The notes: generated from the letters alone by a model not told the origin. DNA of 38,407 bases from Bacteroidales bacterium UBA7569 (GCA_002477945.1 DLLF01000031.1:1-38407), one strand, 5' to 3'; positions 23,904-32,158 are shown, counted from the stretch's first letter. Numbers and translations are program-made.

Positions 23904-25334
23904 TTACCCCACGGTGCCTTCGAGCGACACTTGCAGCAGTTTCTGCGCCTCGACGGCGAACTCCATCGGCAGTTTGTCCATCACCTCTTTGGCGTAGCCG
24001 TTGATAATCAGTCCTACCGCGTCTTCCAAACCAATACCGCGCTGCTGGCAGTAGAAGAGTTGGTCTTCGTTGATTTTGCTGGTCGTTGCCTCATGTTCCA
24101 CAGTGGCAGTCGGGTTACTGATCTGCATATCGGGGAACGTGTGCGCACCGCATTTGTCACCCAGCAGCAGACTGTCGCACTGGCTGTAGTTGCGGGCATT
24201 GTCCGCCTTGCTTGCCACCTTGACGAGTCCGCGGTAGGAGTTCTGGCTGTGCCCTGCGCTGATACCCTTGCTGATAATACGCGAGCGGGTATTCTTACCG
24301 AGGTGAATCATCTTCGTTCCCGTGTCCGCCTGCTGGTAGTTGTTGGTTACCGCTACCGAATAGAACTCGGCAGACGAATTGTCGCCCCGCAGGATACAAC
24401 TCGGATATTTCCACGTAATAGCCGAACCGGTCTCCACCTGTGTCCAACTCAGTCGTGCATTCTCGTAGGTGATACCGCGTTTGGTTACGAAATTATAGAT
24501 ACCACCTTTGCCGTCCTTGTCGCCGGGGTACCAGTTCTGCACCGTGGAGTATTTCACCTCCGCATCTTTGCGCACCACAATCTCCACAATAGCGGCATGG
24601 AGTTGGTTCTCATCCCGCATTGGCGCAGTACAGCCCTCCAAATAACTAAGGTACGCCCCCTCGTCGGCAATGAGCAACGTACGCTCAAACTGCCCCGTAT
24701 TGCCCGCATTGATGCGGAAATACGTACTCAGTTCCATAGGGCAGCGCACGCCCTTGGGGATATACACAAACGACCCATCGGAGAAGACCGCCGAATTGAG
24801 TGCCGCATAGAAATTGTCACTGTACGGCACCACGCTGCCGAGATATTCTTTGACGAGGTCTTCGTGCTCGCGCACCGCCTCAGAAATAGAACAGAAGATA
24901 ATGCCTTTCTCCGCCAGCGTATCGCGGAACGTGGTTTTCACCGAGACAGAGTCCATCACGGCATCCACCGCCATATTACCTGCCAGCGCCGCACGTTCCT
25001 CCAGGGGGATACCCAGTTTGTCAAAGGTTTTCATTACCTCGGGGTCAATCTCCTTTTTATCCTCGGAGTGCGCTTTGGGCGCAGCGTAGTATGAGATAGC
25101 CTGAAAATCTATCTCGGGTATATCCAAGTGCGCCCACGTAGGCACCTCCATCGTGAGCCATTTGCGATAGGCTTTCAGGCGGAACTCCAGCAGCCATTCG
25201 GGTTCACCTTTCTTCTTAGAGATGGTGCGAATAACGTCCTCGTTCAGCCCACGCGACAGCACATCGGTTTCCACATCGGTGGTAAAGCCGTATTTGTACT
25301 CCTGCCGGGTAATATCTTCTATAATGTCCGACAT
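23904..25334 (-). CDS. sufB: Fe-S cluster scaffold subunit SufB
   Basis: A 476-residue scaffold protein of the SUF Fe-S assembly machinery. Diagnostic segments are YYAAPKAHSEDKKEIDPEV, VFSDGSFVYIPKGVRCPMELS, LEGCTAPMRDENQLHAAIVEI and the C-terminal SQCDSLLLGDKCGAHTFPDMQ, which contains the cysteine equivalent to the essential C405 of E. coli SufB. Length and C-terminus are normal. The gene stands alone: 94 bp downstream of its stop codon the next coding region is the DUF2007 gene, not sufC. Its codons are markedly richer in G/C at third positions than those of its neighbours (e.g. comEC), suggesting high expression or a different history. Promoter at 25364-25395. Confidence 0.95.
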   Translation of the reverse strand: MSDIIEDITRQEYKYGFTTDVETDVLSRGLNEDVIRTISKKKGEPEWLLEFRLKAYRKWLTMEVPTWAHLDIPEIDFQAISYYAAPKAHSEDKKEIDPEVMKTFDKLGIPLEERAALAGNMAVDAVMDSVSVKTTFRDTLAEKGIIFCSISEAVREHEDLVKEYLGSVVPYSDNFYAALNSAVFSDGSFVYIPKGVRCPMELSTYFRINAGNTGQFERTLLIADEGAYLSYLEGCTAPMRDENQLHAAIVEIVVRKDAEVKYSTVQNWYPGDKDGKGGIYNFVTKRGITYENARLSWTQVETGSAITWKYPSCILRGDNSSAEFYSVAVTNNYQQADTGTKMIHLGKNTRSRIISKGISAGHSQNSYRGLVKVASKADNARNYSQCDSLLLGDKCGAHTFPDMQISNPTATVEHEATTSKINEDQLFYCQQRGIGLEDAVGLIINGYAKEVMDKLPMEFAVEAQKLLQVSLEGTVG

Positions 25335-25363
25335 ACTATGTAATCGATAATTTTCAGGAGGTG

Positions 25364-25395
25364 CAAAGGTAAGTTATTTCCACGAATTGGGCAAC
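25364..25395 (-). promoter_or_regulatory. Promoter of sufB
   Basis: Minus strand GTTG (25392-25395), 20 bp, TACCTTTG (25364-25371). One mismatch in the -33 box; leader about 23 nt. Confidence 0.65.
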
Positions 25396-25415
25396 CTACC
25401 TTTCATACCATTTCT

Positions 25416-26183
25416 CTATTCGTCGAGGTCTAATTGCAAGGTGGGAGACTTCTCAATCTCGCGCCGCATGGTTTCATCCGTTTCGGAAGAGAGTTTTCGC
25501 TCTCCCGTACGGTAATAGTAGATTACCCCATAGTTTTTGCAATGACACATACGCTCATAGGGAAAGAGATTGCGATAATGCTCCTCCACCTGATTCCAGA
25601 TATCCAGAATCAACTCATCCGCCTGTTTGCGGAGTTCCTCTACATCTTCAAAGGCCCTGTTAGCGATCTTCTTATGCATACTTTGGGTAACCTGCTTGTC
25701 CTTGAAAATGTCGTAGTACACTTGTACTTTGCTGATAGTAGGGTTATATATAGGGAATCCGCCCTGTTTGATACGCGCCTGTTCGCCTTCAATGATATTC
25801 TTGCCCCAAACCAAGAGGTCTTCTTCGCTGGACAAGTCGGGAACAATATGGTTTCCCACGTCCAGGTGGTAGAGTTCTTTCTGTTCTTTTTTGATGTCTC
25901 CCCGAATAACCGCCAGATTCAGCACTTGTATAAAGTGACTGATATACATACGTGCATTCTGCACTATATGCCGGTACTGTTTGTTTGCCAGCACTTTCGT
26001 CTGGAAGTTCTGATGATATTGTTCGACCTTGTTTTCAAAGACAACAAGGAAACGCTGCGCGTCGTTGCGTGTTTTATACGAGAGCACCTGCTCTGTGAAA
26101 TCGGCTTCGCTTGCTTTCTCCACAGCGGTACGCAAGGCAGCGAGCCGTGCTTGGTCGGTATTTGGTAAACGGCGATATGGCAT
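25416..26183 (-). CDS. Conserved Bacteroidales protein of unknown function
   Basis: A 255-residue soluble protein without signal peptide or membrane segment, beginning MPYRRLPNTDQARLAALRTA, which I recall as the start of an uncharacterised Bacteroides family. The centre is helical and charged (RFLVVFENKVEQYHQNFQTKV, RKQADELILDIWNQVEEHYRN) and it includes YHLDVGNHIVPDLSSEEDLL and CHCKNYGVIYYYRTGE. No catalytic motif is recognised. The start at 26183 rather than 26234 follows from the -7 box at 26204-26211, which lies between them. Confidence 0.7.
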   Translation of the reverse strand: MPYRRLPNTDQARLAALRTAVEKASEADFTEQVLSYKTRNDAQRFLVVFENKVEQYHQNFQTKVLANKQYRHIVQNARMYISHFIQVLNLAVIRGDIKKEQKELYHLDVGNHIVPDLSSEEDLLVWGKNIIEGEQARIKQGGFPIYNPTISKVQVYYDIFKDKQVTQSMHKKIANRAFEDVEELRKQADELILDIWNQVEEHYRNLFPYERMCHCKNYGVIYYYRTGERKLSSETDETMRREIEKSPTLQLDLDE

Positions 26184-26203
26184 AACATCCAGAAGTTTTC
26201 CTG

Positions 26204-26235
26204 CAAAGGTAGTAAAATCAATCGTTCCGCGCAAG
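26204..26235 (-). promoter_or_regulatory. Promoter of the 255-residue unknown protein
   Basis: Minus strand CTTG (26232-26235), 20 bp, TACCTTTG (26204-26211). It overlaps the last codons of the upstream polyprenyl synthase gene, giving a short leader of about 14 nt. Confidence 0.6.
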
Positions 26236-27186
26236 CAAACTGACGGCTAATTTTTTCAGCATCAGTATTTTGCCTTTATCTGCCCGAACATCATCCAGAT
26301 TTGCGAGTGCCTTTCGTGTATAGAATCCGACCGCCTCTTCGCAAGATTGTTTCACCCCCAATTGATTATACAGTTGCGTAACCCTCTGTATTTTTTCCTG
26401 AGCAGAGACAGGGTGAGATTGCAAAAGTTGCCTGAGTTGTTGCCGTTGCAGAGACGATGCAGTATGCAGGGCTGCAATGTAAGCGAATGTTTTCTTGCCC
26501 TCCAATATGTCGCCGCCTATCGCTTTTCCGAACGTTGCAGGGTCTCCATATATATCAAGAAGGTCGTCCTGTATTTGAAAAGCAAGTCCCAAATTGATTC
26601 CATATTCATAGAGACAATTTTGCGCCTGCACATCAGCCCCTGCAATAATTGCTCCTATCTGCAATGCAGACCCAAGCAGGACGGACGTTTTACGCCGTAT
26701 CATACAGATATACTCCTCTTCGGATACATCTTCCTTGGACTGGAAGTCAACGTCCAACTGCTGTCCCTCACAAATGTCCGTCCCCATCTGATTGAAAACA
26801 CAGAGCACATCGGGAAGAACAGAAACGGGGAGAAGCGTTAATTGCTTATAGGCTTCTATGAGCATCTGGTCTCCCGAAAGGATTGCCGTATTATCGTCCC
26901 ACTTGGCATGTACAGAGGGTTTTCCCCGCCGCAGCGGTGCATTGTCCATCACATCATCGTGCAGTAGGGTAAAGTTATGGAATATCTCTATAGCCAAAGC
27001 AGCAGGAACCGCCTTTTGAGGATTCGTTCCAAACACAGACGCTCCCAAAAGAGTCAGGAGGGGGCGAATACGTTTTCCTCCGGATGAAAGTGCATAAGCA
27101 ATCGGTTCATACAATCCGGCAGGCTGCTTTTCCCAATCCAAAGAATCGAGGGCATTATTGATAATCAGAGCGAGGTCTTGCATCAT
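26218..27186 (-). CDS. Polyprenyl (geranylgeranyl/farnesyl-type) diphosphate synthase
   Basis: A 322-residue trans-prenyltransferase. LSSGGKRIRPLLTLLGA (about 34-50), the first aspartate-rich motif LLHDDVMD (about 75-81) with RRGKPSVHAKW, and the second, FQIQDDLLDIYGD, identify it; both motifs are intact. It condenses isopentenyl diphosphate with an allylic diphosphate for quinone or undecaprenyl precursors; chain length cannot be settled from sequence alone. It follows ddl by 10 bp, so the two are co-transcribed, an arrangement that links cell-wall and isoprenoid synthesis. Confidence 0.93.
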   Translation of the reverse strand: MMQDLALIINNALDSLDWEKQPAGLYEPIAYALSSGGKRIRPLLTLLGASVFGTNPQKAVPAALAIEIFHNFTLLHDDVMDNAPLRRGKPSVHAKWDDNTAILSGDQMLIEAYKQLTLLPVSVLPDVLCVFNQMGTDICEGQQLDVDFQSKEDVSEEEYICMIRRKTSVLLGSALQIGAIIAGADVQAQNCLYEYGINLGLAFQIQDDLLDIYGDPATFGKAIGGDILEGKKTFAYIAALHTASSLQRQQLRQLLQSHPVSAQEKIQRVTQLYNQLGVKQSCEEAVGFYTRKALANLDDVRADKGKILMLKKLAVSLLARND

Positions 27187-27196
27187 AGTGTACAGA

Positions 27197-28174
27197 TTAG
27201 AAATGGTCTTCGATGATATCAGTCAGCACATCGGAGATGTTCAGTCCGGCGGCTCTCACCTGCTGCGGGATGAAACTTGTAGCGGTCATACCCGGTGTAG
27301 TATTGATTTCGAGGAGATTGATTTTCCATCCCTCCGTGAGAATATAGTCCACACGAATAATACCGCGGCAGCCCAATATGTCGTAGATATTCAGTGTCAG
27401 ACGTTGCACAGCATCTCTGACTTCATCGGGGATACGGGCAGGGGTTATTTCACTGACTTCTCCGTTGTATTTGGCATTATAGTCGAAGAACTCGTTTTTG
27501 CTCACGACTTCGGTAATAGGAAATGCGACCGCCTTGTCGTGTGTTTTGTAAACTCCGCACGTTATCTCAACCCCTTTCATAAAGGCTTCGACAATCACTT
27601 CATCCCCCTCTTCAAATGCTCTATGAATGGCAGGTTTGATATCTTCCACCTTCTTCACCTTTGTACAGCCGAAACTACTGCCGCCTACATTGCTCTTGAC
27701 AAAACAGGGCAATCCTATTTTATTTACCACGACCGCATCATCTACGACATCGTTCCGGCGCAAAAGGATTGACGGTGATATATTGACGCCAAAATCCTGC
27801 AGATAGTGGTTGCAAGCGAATTTATTGAATGTGAGTGCAGCCGCCAGCACTCCGCAGCAAGAATACGGGATATTCAGCATATCGAAATAGCCTTGCAAGC
27901 GTCCGTTCTCTCCCGGCGTGCCATGAATGGTGATATATGCAAAATCGAAGTGCCGACGCACCCCATCGCTGCACACATAAGAAAAATCATTTTTGTCAAC
28001 AAGCACGGCATTCTCATCATCAAGCACAGCCATCCACACGGCTCCATGAATAGTGACTATAACGGGGTCGTATTTGGTTTTATCCAAAAATGAGAAAATA
28101 CCTTTGGCACTTCTGAGCGAGACTTCCGACTCGGAAGAATCGCCTCCACAAACAACAGCAACAGAACGTTTCAT
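27197..28174 (-). CDS. ddl: D-alanine--D-alanine ligase
   Basis: A 325-residue ATP-grasp enzyme making the D-Ala-D-Ala end of peptidoglycan precursors. MKRSVAVVCGGDSSESEVSLRS is the N-terminal domain signature; ITIHGTPGENGRLQGYFDML, PCFVKSNVGGSSFGCTKV (ATP loop), EVIVEAFMKGVEITCGV and the C-terminal GCRGIIRVDYILTE...LLEINTTPGMTATS (Mg2+-binding) are all present. I chose 28174 over 28273 because the -7 box at 28207-28214 lies inside the longer frame and the family starts at MKRSVAVVCGG. First gene of a two-gene unit with the polyprenyl synthase. Confidence 0.96.
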   Translation of the reverse strand: MKRSVAVVCGGDSSESEVSLRSAKGIFSFLDKTKYDPVIVTIHGAVWMAVLDDENAVLVDKNDFSYVCSDGVRRHFDFAYITIHGTPGENGRLQGYFDMLNIPYSCCGVLAAALTFNKFACNHYLQDFGVNISPSILLRRNDVVDDAVVVNKIGLPCFVKSNVGGSSFGCTKVKKVEDIKPAIHRAFEEGDEVIVEAFMKGVEITCGVYKTHDKAVAFPITEVVSKNEFFDYNAKYNGEVSEITPARIPDEVRDAVQRLTLNIYDILGCRGIIRVDYILTEGWKINLLEINTTPGMTATSFIPQQVRAAGLNISDVLTDIIEDHF

Positions 28175-28206
28175 ACAAGAACAGATTGATTTATTAAACA
28201 CGCCCG

Positions 28207-28214
28207 CAAAGTTA
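28207..28214 (-). promoter_or_regulatory. -7 box of the ddl operon
   Basis: Minus strand TAACTTTG, about 33 nt before the ddl ATG. No clear TTTG at the usual distance upstream. Confidence 0.5.
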
Positions 28215-28316
28215 GTATTTTTTTTACAGATATTGACGGTTACCGCACAGTACAGTTTATAATGAATGCCCATTTTGCTTTATCCGGGTTTCTTCCCTTA
28301 TTGCCTATGTCATTCG

Positions 28317-28365
28317 GTTGAGGTCGGCTTGAGGGGTGCTTGAGGTCCCGATGAGGTCTCGTAAA
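28317..28365 (+). repeat. 11-bp tandem repeat, copy D (four units plus tail)
   Basis: GTTGAGGTCGG / CTTGAGGGGTG / CTTGAGGTCCC / GATGAGGTCTC, then GTAAA. Four units of exactly 11 bp; best-preserved copy of the family. It lies about 100 bp upstream of the ddl -7 box and about 240 bp upstream of the response-regulator promoter. Confidence 0.88.
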
Positions 28366-28603
28366 ACAAAACGACTTTCCTCTTACTTACAAAGAGGTAT
28401 AATTGCAGGATCTTCACATTTGGCAAAAAAGGAGCCATTGACATACGCTTTGCAAACTAATTTCGCCAACGGGTTTTCTATGACATTTCATTTGTTTCGG
28501 GAGTCACTTTATCACAAAATGAAAGCAAGAAGCGGTTTCATTCTCTGTTTTGTGTCCTCAAGATAGTCCTTTTCTGATAAAAAACAGGAATATATTTACA
28601 AAA

Positions 28604-28637
28604 TTTTCACCGGCGACCTATTTTGGTATAAACTTTG
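28604..28637 (+). promoter_or_regulatory. Probable promoter of the response regulator
   Basis: TTTT/TTTC at 28604-28608 and AAACTTTG (28630-28637), spacing about 21 bp. Both boxes deviate at one position, so it may be weak or regulated. Confidence 0.4.
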
Positions 28638-28681
28638 CTGTGTTTCAAAATAGAAAGTAAAAACACAAACAATATCTAATT

Positions 28682-29383
28682 ATGTTGAAAGCAGAGAAAA
28701 TTTCCATCTTAGTTTGCGAAGATGATTTGAATTTCGGAATGTTGCTCAGCGATTTTCTGCGGAGCAGAGGTTATGACGTTGATTTTGCCCAAGACGGCGA
28801 TGACGGTTGGGTTAAGTTCACTCATTCCAAGTATGACATTTGTATCTTTGATGTAATGATGCCATTAAAGAACGGTTTTGAACTGGCAAAAGAGATCCGC
28901 GAATCGGGTTCTGACGTACCTATTCTGTTCCTGTCGGCCCGCACATCGAAAGAGGATGTTCTTGAGGGCTACCGTGTAGGCGGTGATGACTACATCACGA
29001 AGCCATGCAGCATGGAGATCCTCATCTACAAGATTGAGTCGATTATGCGCCGCATCCGCAAACGCGACTTGGAGTGCCGTACACGATTCCAGTTGGGTCG
29101 CTTGGAGTTTGACGCCACCCGTCAAACATTGTATGACGGAGAAGGCAAGATTCATCTATCTTCGAGAGAGAATGAGTTGCTCTTGATTCTTTGCCAGCGT
29201 TTCGGAGAGTTGGTAGAGAGGAGTTACATTTTGAAGTCAATCTGGCTCAATGACAATTATTTCGCTTGTCGTTCTCTGAGCGTATATATCAACCACTTGC
29301 GCAAGATTCTGGCAACAGAACCGGCAGTGAAGATTATGAGCGTTCACGGCAAAGGTTACAAGATTGTTCAGAACGAGGCATAA
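28682..29383 (+). CDS. OmpR-family response regulator, RprY-like
   Basis: A 233-residue regulator. The receiver domain (1-120) has acidic pair E13-D14-D15, phospho-acceptor D57 in CIFDVMMP, S85 in FLSARTSKED and K107 in YITKP; the residue after KP is Cys (KPCS) where family members usually have Phe. The C-terminal winged helix (about 135-230) contains LSSRENELLLILC, YFACRSLSVYINHLRKIL and IMSVHGKGYKIV, closely resembling Bacteroides RprY (DNYFNARSMDVYITKLRK). No histidine kinase gene is next to it, so it is an orphan here. The rpe gene starts 9 bp after it. Confidence 0.9.
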   Translation: MLKAEKISILVCEDDLNFGMLLSDFLRSRGYDVDFAQDGDDGWVKFTHSKYDICIFDVMMPLKNGFELAKEIRESGSDVPILFLSARTSKEDVLEGYRVGGDDYITKPCSMEILIYKIESIMRRIRKRDLECRTRFQLGRLEFDATRQTLYDGEGKIHLSSRENELLLILCQRFGELVERSYILKSIWLNDNYFACRSLSVYINHLRKILATEPAVKIMSVHGKGYKIVQNEA

Positions 29384-29392
29384 GAAGACCTA

Positions 29393-30046
29393 ATGGAACA
29401 TCTGCTGTCTCCATCGCTACTCTCCGCCGATTTTTGTTGTTTAGGCAACGAGATTGAGATGATCAACCGCAGTGCTGCGGATTGGTTTCATGTGGATGTG
29501 ATGGATGGTGTATTCGTACCGAATATATCATTTGGTTTTCCCGTGATGGAGGTGCTGAAGCGATACGCCCGCAAGCCCTTGGATGTACACTTGATGATAA
29601 CTCATCCCGAGCGGTATGTCGAGCGTTTTGCCGATGCGGGTGCATGGAGCGTCAGTTTCCACTTGGAGGCGACAGATGATCCTCGTCCTATCTTGGAACA
29701 AATTCGCAGAAAGGGCTGCAAAACAGGATTGGCAATCAATCCGGACATCGCTGTAGAGAGACTGTTTCCCTATCTGGAAGAAGTGGATATGGTCTTGCTG
29801 ATGTCGGTTTATGCGGGTTATGGCGGACAGAAATTCATAGAGGAGACATGGGAACGTCTCCGTGTCCTCAAACAAGAAATAGACCAGCGGGAGCGGAAGC
29901 CCCTCATAGAAGTGGACGGAGGAGTGAATACAAGCAATTCCTCCCGATTATTTGAAGAGGGTGTTAATGTGCTTGTAGCCGGCAGTTCCGTCTTCAAAGC
30001 ACCTAATCCGGAAACAGCCATAATGGAGTTGAAAGGCATAATATAG
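29393..30046 (+). CDS. rpe: Ribulose-phosphate 3-epimerase
   Basis: A 217-residue TIM-barrel enzyme converting ribulose 5-phosphate and xylulose 5-phosphate. LLSPSLLSADF, WFHVDVMDGVFVPN (H33 and D35 metal ligands), LDVHLMITHPERY (H66), and KPLIEVDGGVN (catalytic aspartate) are intact. The phosphate-side loop reads MSVYAGYGGQKFIEET, where almost all family members have MSVNPGFGGQ or MSVxPGFGGQ: N/x-P-G-F has become Y-A-G-Y. It lies between the response regulator (9 bp) and comEC (5 bp), so it is part of one transcript. Confidence 0.95.
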   Translation: MEHLLSPSLLSADFCCLGNEIEMINRSAADWFHVDVMDGVFVPNISFGFPVMEVLKRYARKPLDVHLMITHPERYVERFADAGAWSVSFHLEATDDPRPILEQIRRKGCKTGLAINPDIAVERLFPYLEEVDMVLLMSVYAGYGGQKFIEETWERLRVLKQEIDQRERKPLIEVDGGVNTSNSSRLFEEGVNVLVAGSSVFKAPNPETAIMELKGII

Positions 30047-30051
30047 GGGCG

Positions 30052-32118
30052 ATGCACCGCCTTGCGAAAATAGTCTTTGCGGCACTTCTTGTTCCTGTGA
30101 CAGCAGGTATTGCAACAGGATACGTATTATGTTCCATAAACCTAATAACTACGTTGACATTGGTCAGCGTAGTTATTTGTTTATTGACAGCAGGTAGATT
30201 TTTCCTTCGCCCGCCATACAAACAATATGTTACGACTTGCGGAATCGTATTGCTTTTCTATCTGATCAGTTGGGCCCGAACTTCGTATTGTTTATATGAA
30301 GTGAGTTTTCCTTATTTTGGAGAGGAACTCATCTACAAAATACAAATAACCTCTATTCCTGAGCAAAAGGACAAGACCATACGCTGTGAGGCTCACCTCC
30401 TTTCCATAATGAGAGAGGACTCAACGCAGACAGCAGACAAACGTATCCTTGTGTCTTTTGCCAAAGATTCTCTTGCAGAGACGCTTCAAAGAGGCGATAT
30501 TCTGTTGGCTCGGACAACCATTGTCAATCCCAACAGAGGAAATCCCGAGGAATTCAAGTACGATGAATACTTACGACAACATGGTTTGTGCGGGACGGCG
30601 TATATTACTCACAATGCATGGGAATATATGTCTTACCATCCCATACACACGCTGAAAGCATACGCAGAGAGTTGCCAACACAGACTAAGCCGTTACTTCT
30701 CGGAAGCAGGTCTCCACGGTGACGAATGGGGTGTAGTGTGTGCATTGACCATCGGCAACCGAGACGGCTTGGATGCTGACATGAAACAGCACTACTCCGC
30801 AGCAGGGGCTATGCACGTATTGGCCGTAAGCGGACTGCATGTAGGCATTGTCTATGGTGCGCTTCTGCTTCTACTCACAGGTTTTGGCATATTTCCCATA
30901 CAATATGCACAGAAGAAACGCAAGATAATCAATACCATCATTCTCTTAATTGCCTTATGGGGCTATGCGTTCATAACAGGATTATCGGCATCGGTTATGC
31001 GTTCGGCTCTGATGTTTTCATTGCTGACTATTGGTGCAAGCCTTGACAGGGAAACAAACACGTTCAATACCATTGCTGCTTCCGCCACAATTCTGCTGTT
31101 ACTTCATCCTCTGCTGCTGTTTAGTGTGAGTTTCATCCTAAGTTATTCGGCAGTTGTTGCCATAGTAGGTCTGCAACCCAGTCTGCAGAATCTATTGCCT
31201 GTCCGAAACAGATTCATACAGTGGTTGTGGGGATTGATTACCGTGTCTATCGCAGCGCAAACAGGTACGATGCCGTGGACAATGTATTGGTTTTCACAAA
31301 CAAGCAATTGGTTTATTCTGACGAACATAGTAGTAGTTCCGATGGCGGGAGTTATACTCTATACCGCCATTGCGGTTCTGTTGGCGGCACCCTGGCCCCC
31401 ATTGGTATGCCTGGTTGCCAAAGTGCTAAATACGGAAGCCTTGATATTGAACAAATATGTAGAATGGATAGAATCTATCCCATATTCTACCAGCGAAGTG
31501 GCCCTGTCGGCTCCTATGCTTCTCTGCCTCTGTATTTTTATAGCAAGCCTATCCGTCGCTTTCGTAAAAAGAAAGAGATGTTGGTTGATCGTGTCCGTGG
31601 CCAGCATGCTATGTTTATTAGGTACAGACATAATCAGAACGAGACAGATACTACATCAAGATGAATTGATTGTATACAACGCTTATGATGCCAATGTGCT
31701 ATTTTATCAACAGGGCAGAAACGGCATCGTGATCACAGATGACAGCACGGCGGCACAAGATTGGACAAAGAATTTAAGGCTGAAACGATGCATCAAAGAA
31801 GTGGAGATTGTGGACATATCGGCAAGTTCTCTCTATGTTTTTCGGTATGCACAAAATGAATATATTCTTGTAAGAGATTCCTTGTTTGAGCGATATTGTC
31901 TTGATGTCCCGGAAAAGACAGATTATCTCTTATTGGGAGATATCGGAAGAGTAAGCGCACAGAATATATTACAACAATTTGAAGCAGACAGCGTAATACT
32001 GCTACCAACTATGCGCTACTGGAAAGTACAGCAAATGAGGCGTACACTCCGAGAAAGGAATATGCCTTATTTTGATGTACGAGAAGGCGCATTTATTGTA
32101 AAGGCAAGACATGAGTAA
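30052..32118 (+). CDS. comEC: ComEC/Rec2-family DNA-uptake channel protein
   Basis: A 688-residue inner-membrane protein. N-terminal membrane segments (about 5-80) lead to an OB-like soluble domain (about 90-195); the channel core begins near 225 with EWGVVCALTIGNRDGLDADMK and contains the hallmark MHVLAVSGLHVG (254-265), FITGLSASVMRSALMFSL and about ten membrane spans. The C-terminal 140 residues resemble the metallo-beta-lactamase part but are short and lack an HxHxDH motif, as in many Bacteroidetes ComEC. It carries single-stranded DNA across the inner membrane during transformation. It lies 5 bp after rpe and is followed by xseA and a ComEA-like gene. Confidence 0.92.
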   Translation: MHRLAKIVFAALLVPVTAGIATGYVLCSINLITTLTLVSVVICLLTAGRFFLRPPYKQYVTTCGIVLLFYLISWARTSYCLYEVSFPYFGEELIYKIQITSIPEQKDKTIRCEAHLLSIMREDSTQTADKRILVSFAKDSLAETLQRGDILLARTTIVNPNRGNPEEFKYDEYLRQHGLCGTAYITHNAWEYMSYHPIHTLKAYAESCQHRLSRYFSEAGLHGDEWGVVCALTIGNRDGLDADMKQHYSAAGAMHVLAVSGLHVGIVYGALLLLLTGFGIFPIQYAQKKRKIINTIILLIALWGYAFITGLSASVMRSALMFSLLTIGASLDRETNTFNTIAASATILLLLHPLLLFSVSFILSYSAVVAIVGLQPSLQNLLPVRNRFIQWLWGLITVSIAAQTGTMPWTMYWFSQTSNWFILTNIVVVPMAGVILYTAIAVLLAAPWPPLVCLVAKVLNTEALILNKYVEWIESIPYSTSEVALSAPMLLCLCIFIASLSVAFVKRKRCWLIVSVASMLCLLGTDIIRTRQILHQDELIVYNAYDANVLFYQQGRNGIVITDDSTAAQDWTKNLRLKRCIKEVEIVDISASSLYVFRYAQNEYILVRDSLFERYCLDVPEKTDYLLLGDIGRVSAQNILQQFEADSVILLPTMRYWKVQQMRRTLRERNMPYFDVREGAFIVKARHE
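30144..30177. repeat. Palindrome inside the start of comEC
   Basis: AATAACTACG (30144-30153) pairs with CGTAGTTATT (30168-30177), and inside it TGAC pairs with GTCA around a 4-nt loop ATTG: 14 of 15 possible pairs. It falls in codons about 31-42 of comEC, within a membrane segment. Confidence 0.75.
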
Positions 32119-32123
32119 CCATT

Positions 32124-32153
32124 TTTGCCGTTCAAAAGATTTCATTACCTTTG
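32124..32153 (+). promoter_or_regulatory. Probable internal promoter for xseA
   Basis: TTTG (32124-32127), 18 bp, TACCTTTG (32146-32153), overlapping and just past the comEC stop. The ATG at 32159 is only 6 nt downstream, so any transcript would be leaderless or nearly so. The spacer is slightly short. Confidence 0.5.
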
Positions 32154-32158
32154 CAATA

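Larger units (their letters stand above)
28175..28681. other. Intergenic block of 507 bp between divergent genes
   Basis: Holds the ddl -7 box, repeat copy D (28317-28365), a hairpin CCTCTT / AAGAGG around 28380-28398 and the promoter of the response regulator (28604-28637). No gene is recognised in it. Confidence 0.7.

Noticed and set aside
23886..25094. Plus-strand reading frame of 402 codons
   Set aside because: Antisense to sufB, which has full family motifs; the long open frame follows from the G/C-rich third positions of sufB.
28317..28365. CRISPR-like array
   Set aside because: Units are contiguous 11-mers without spacers and no cas gene is present.
30144..30177. Intrinsic terminator inside comEC
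   Set aside because: Perfect stem but no T-tract and the gene continues intact for 650 codons.
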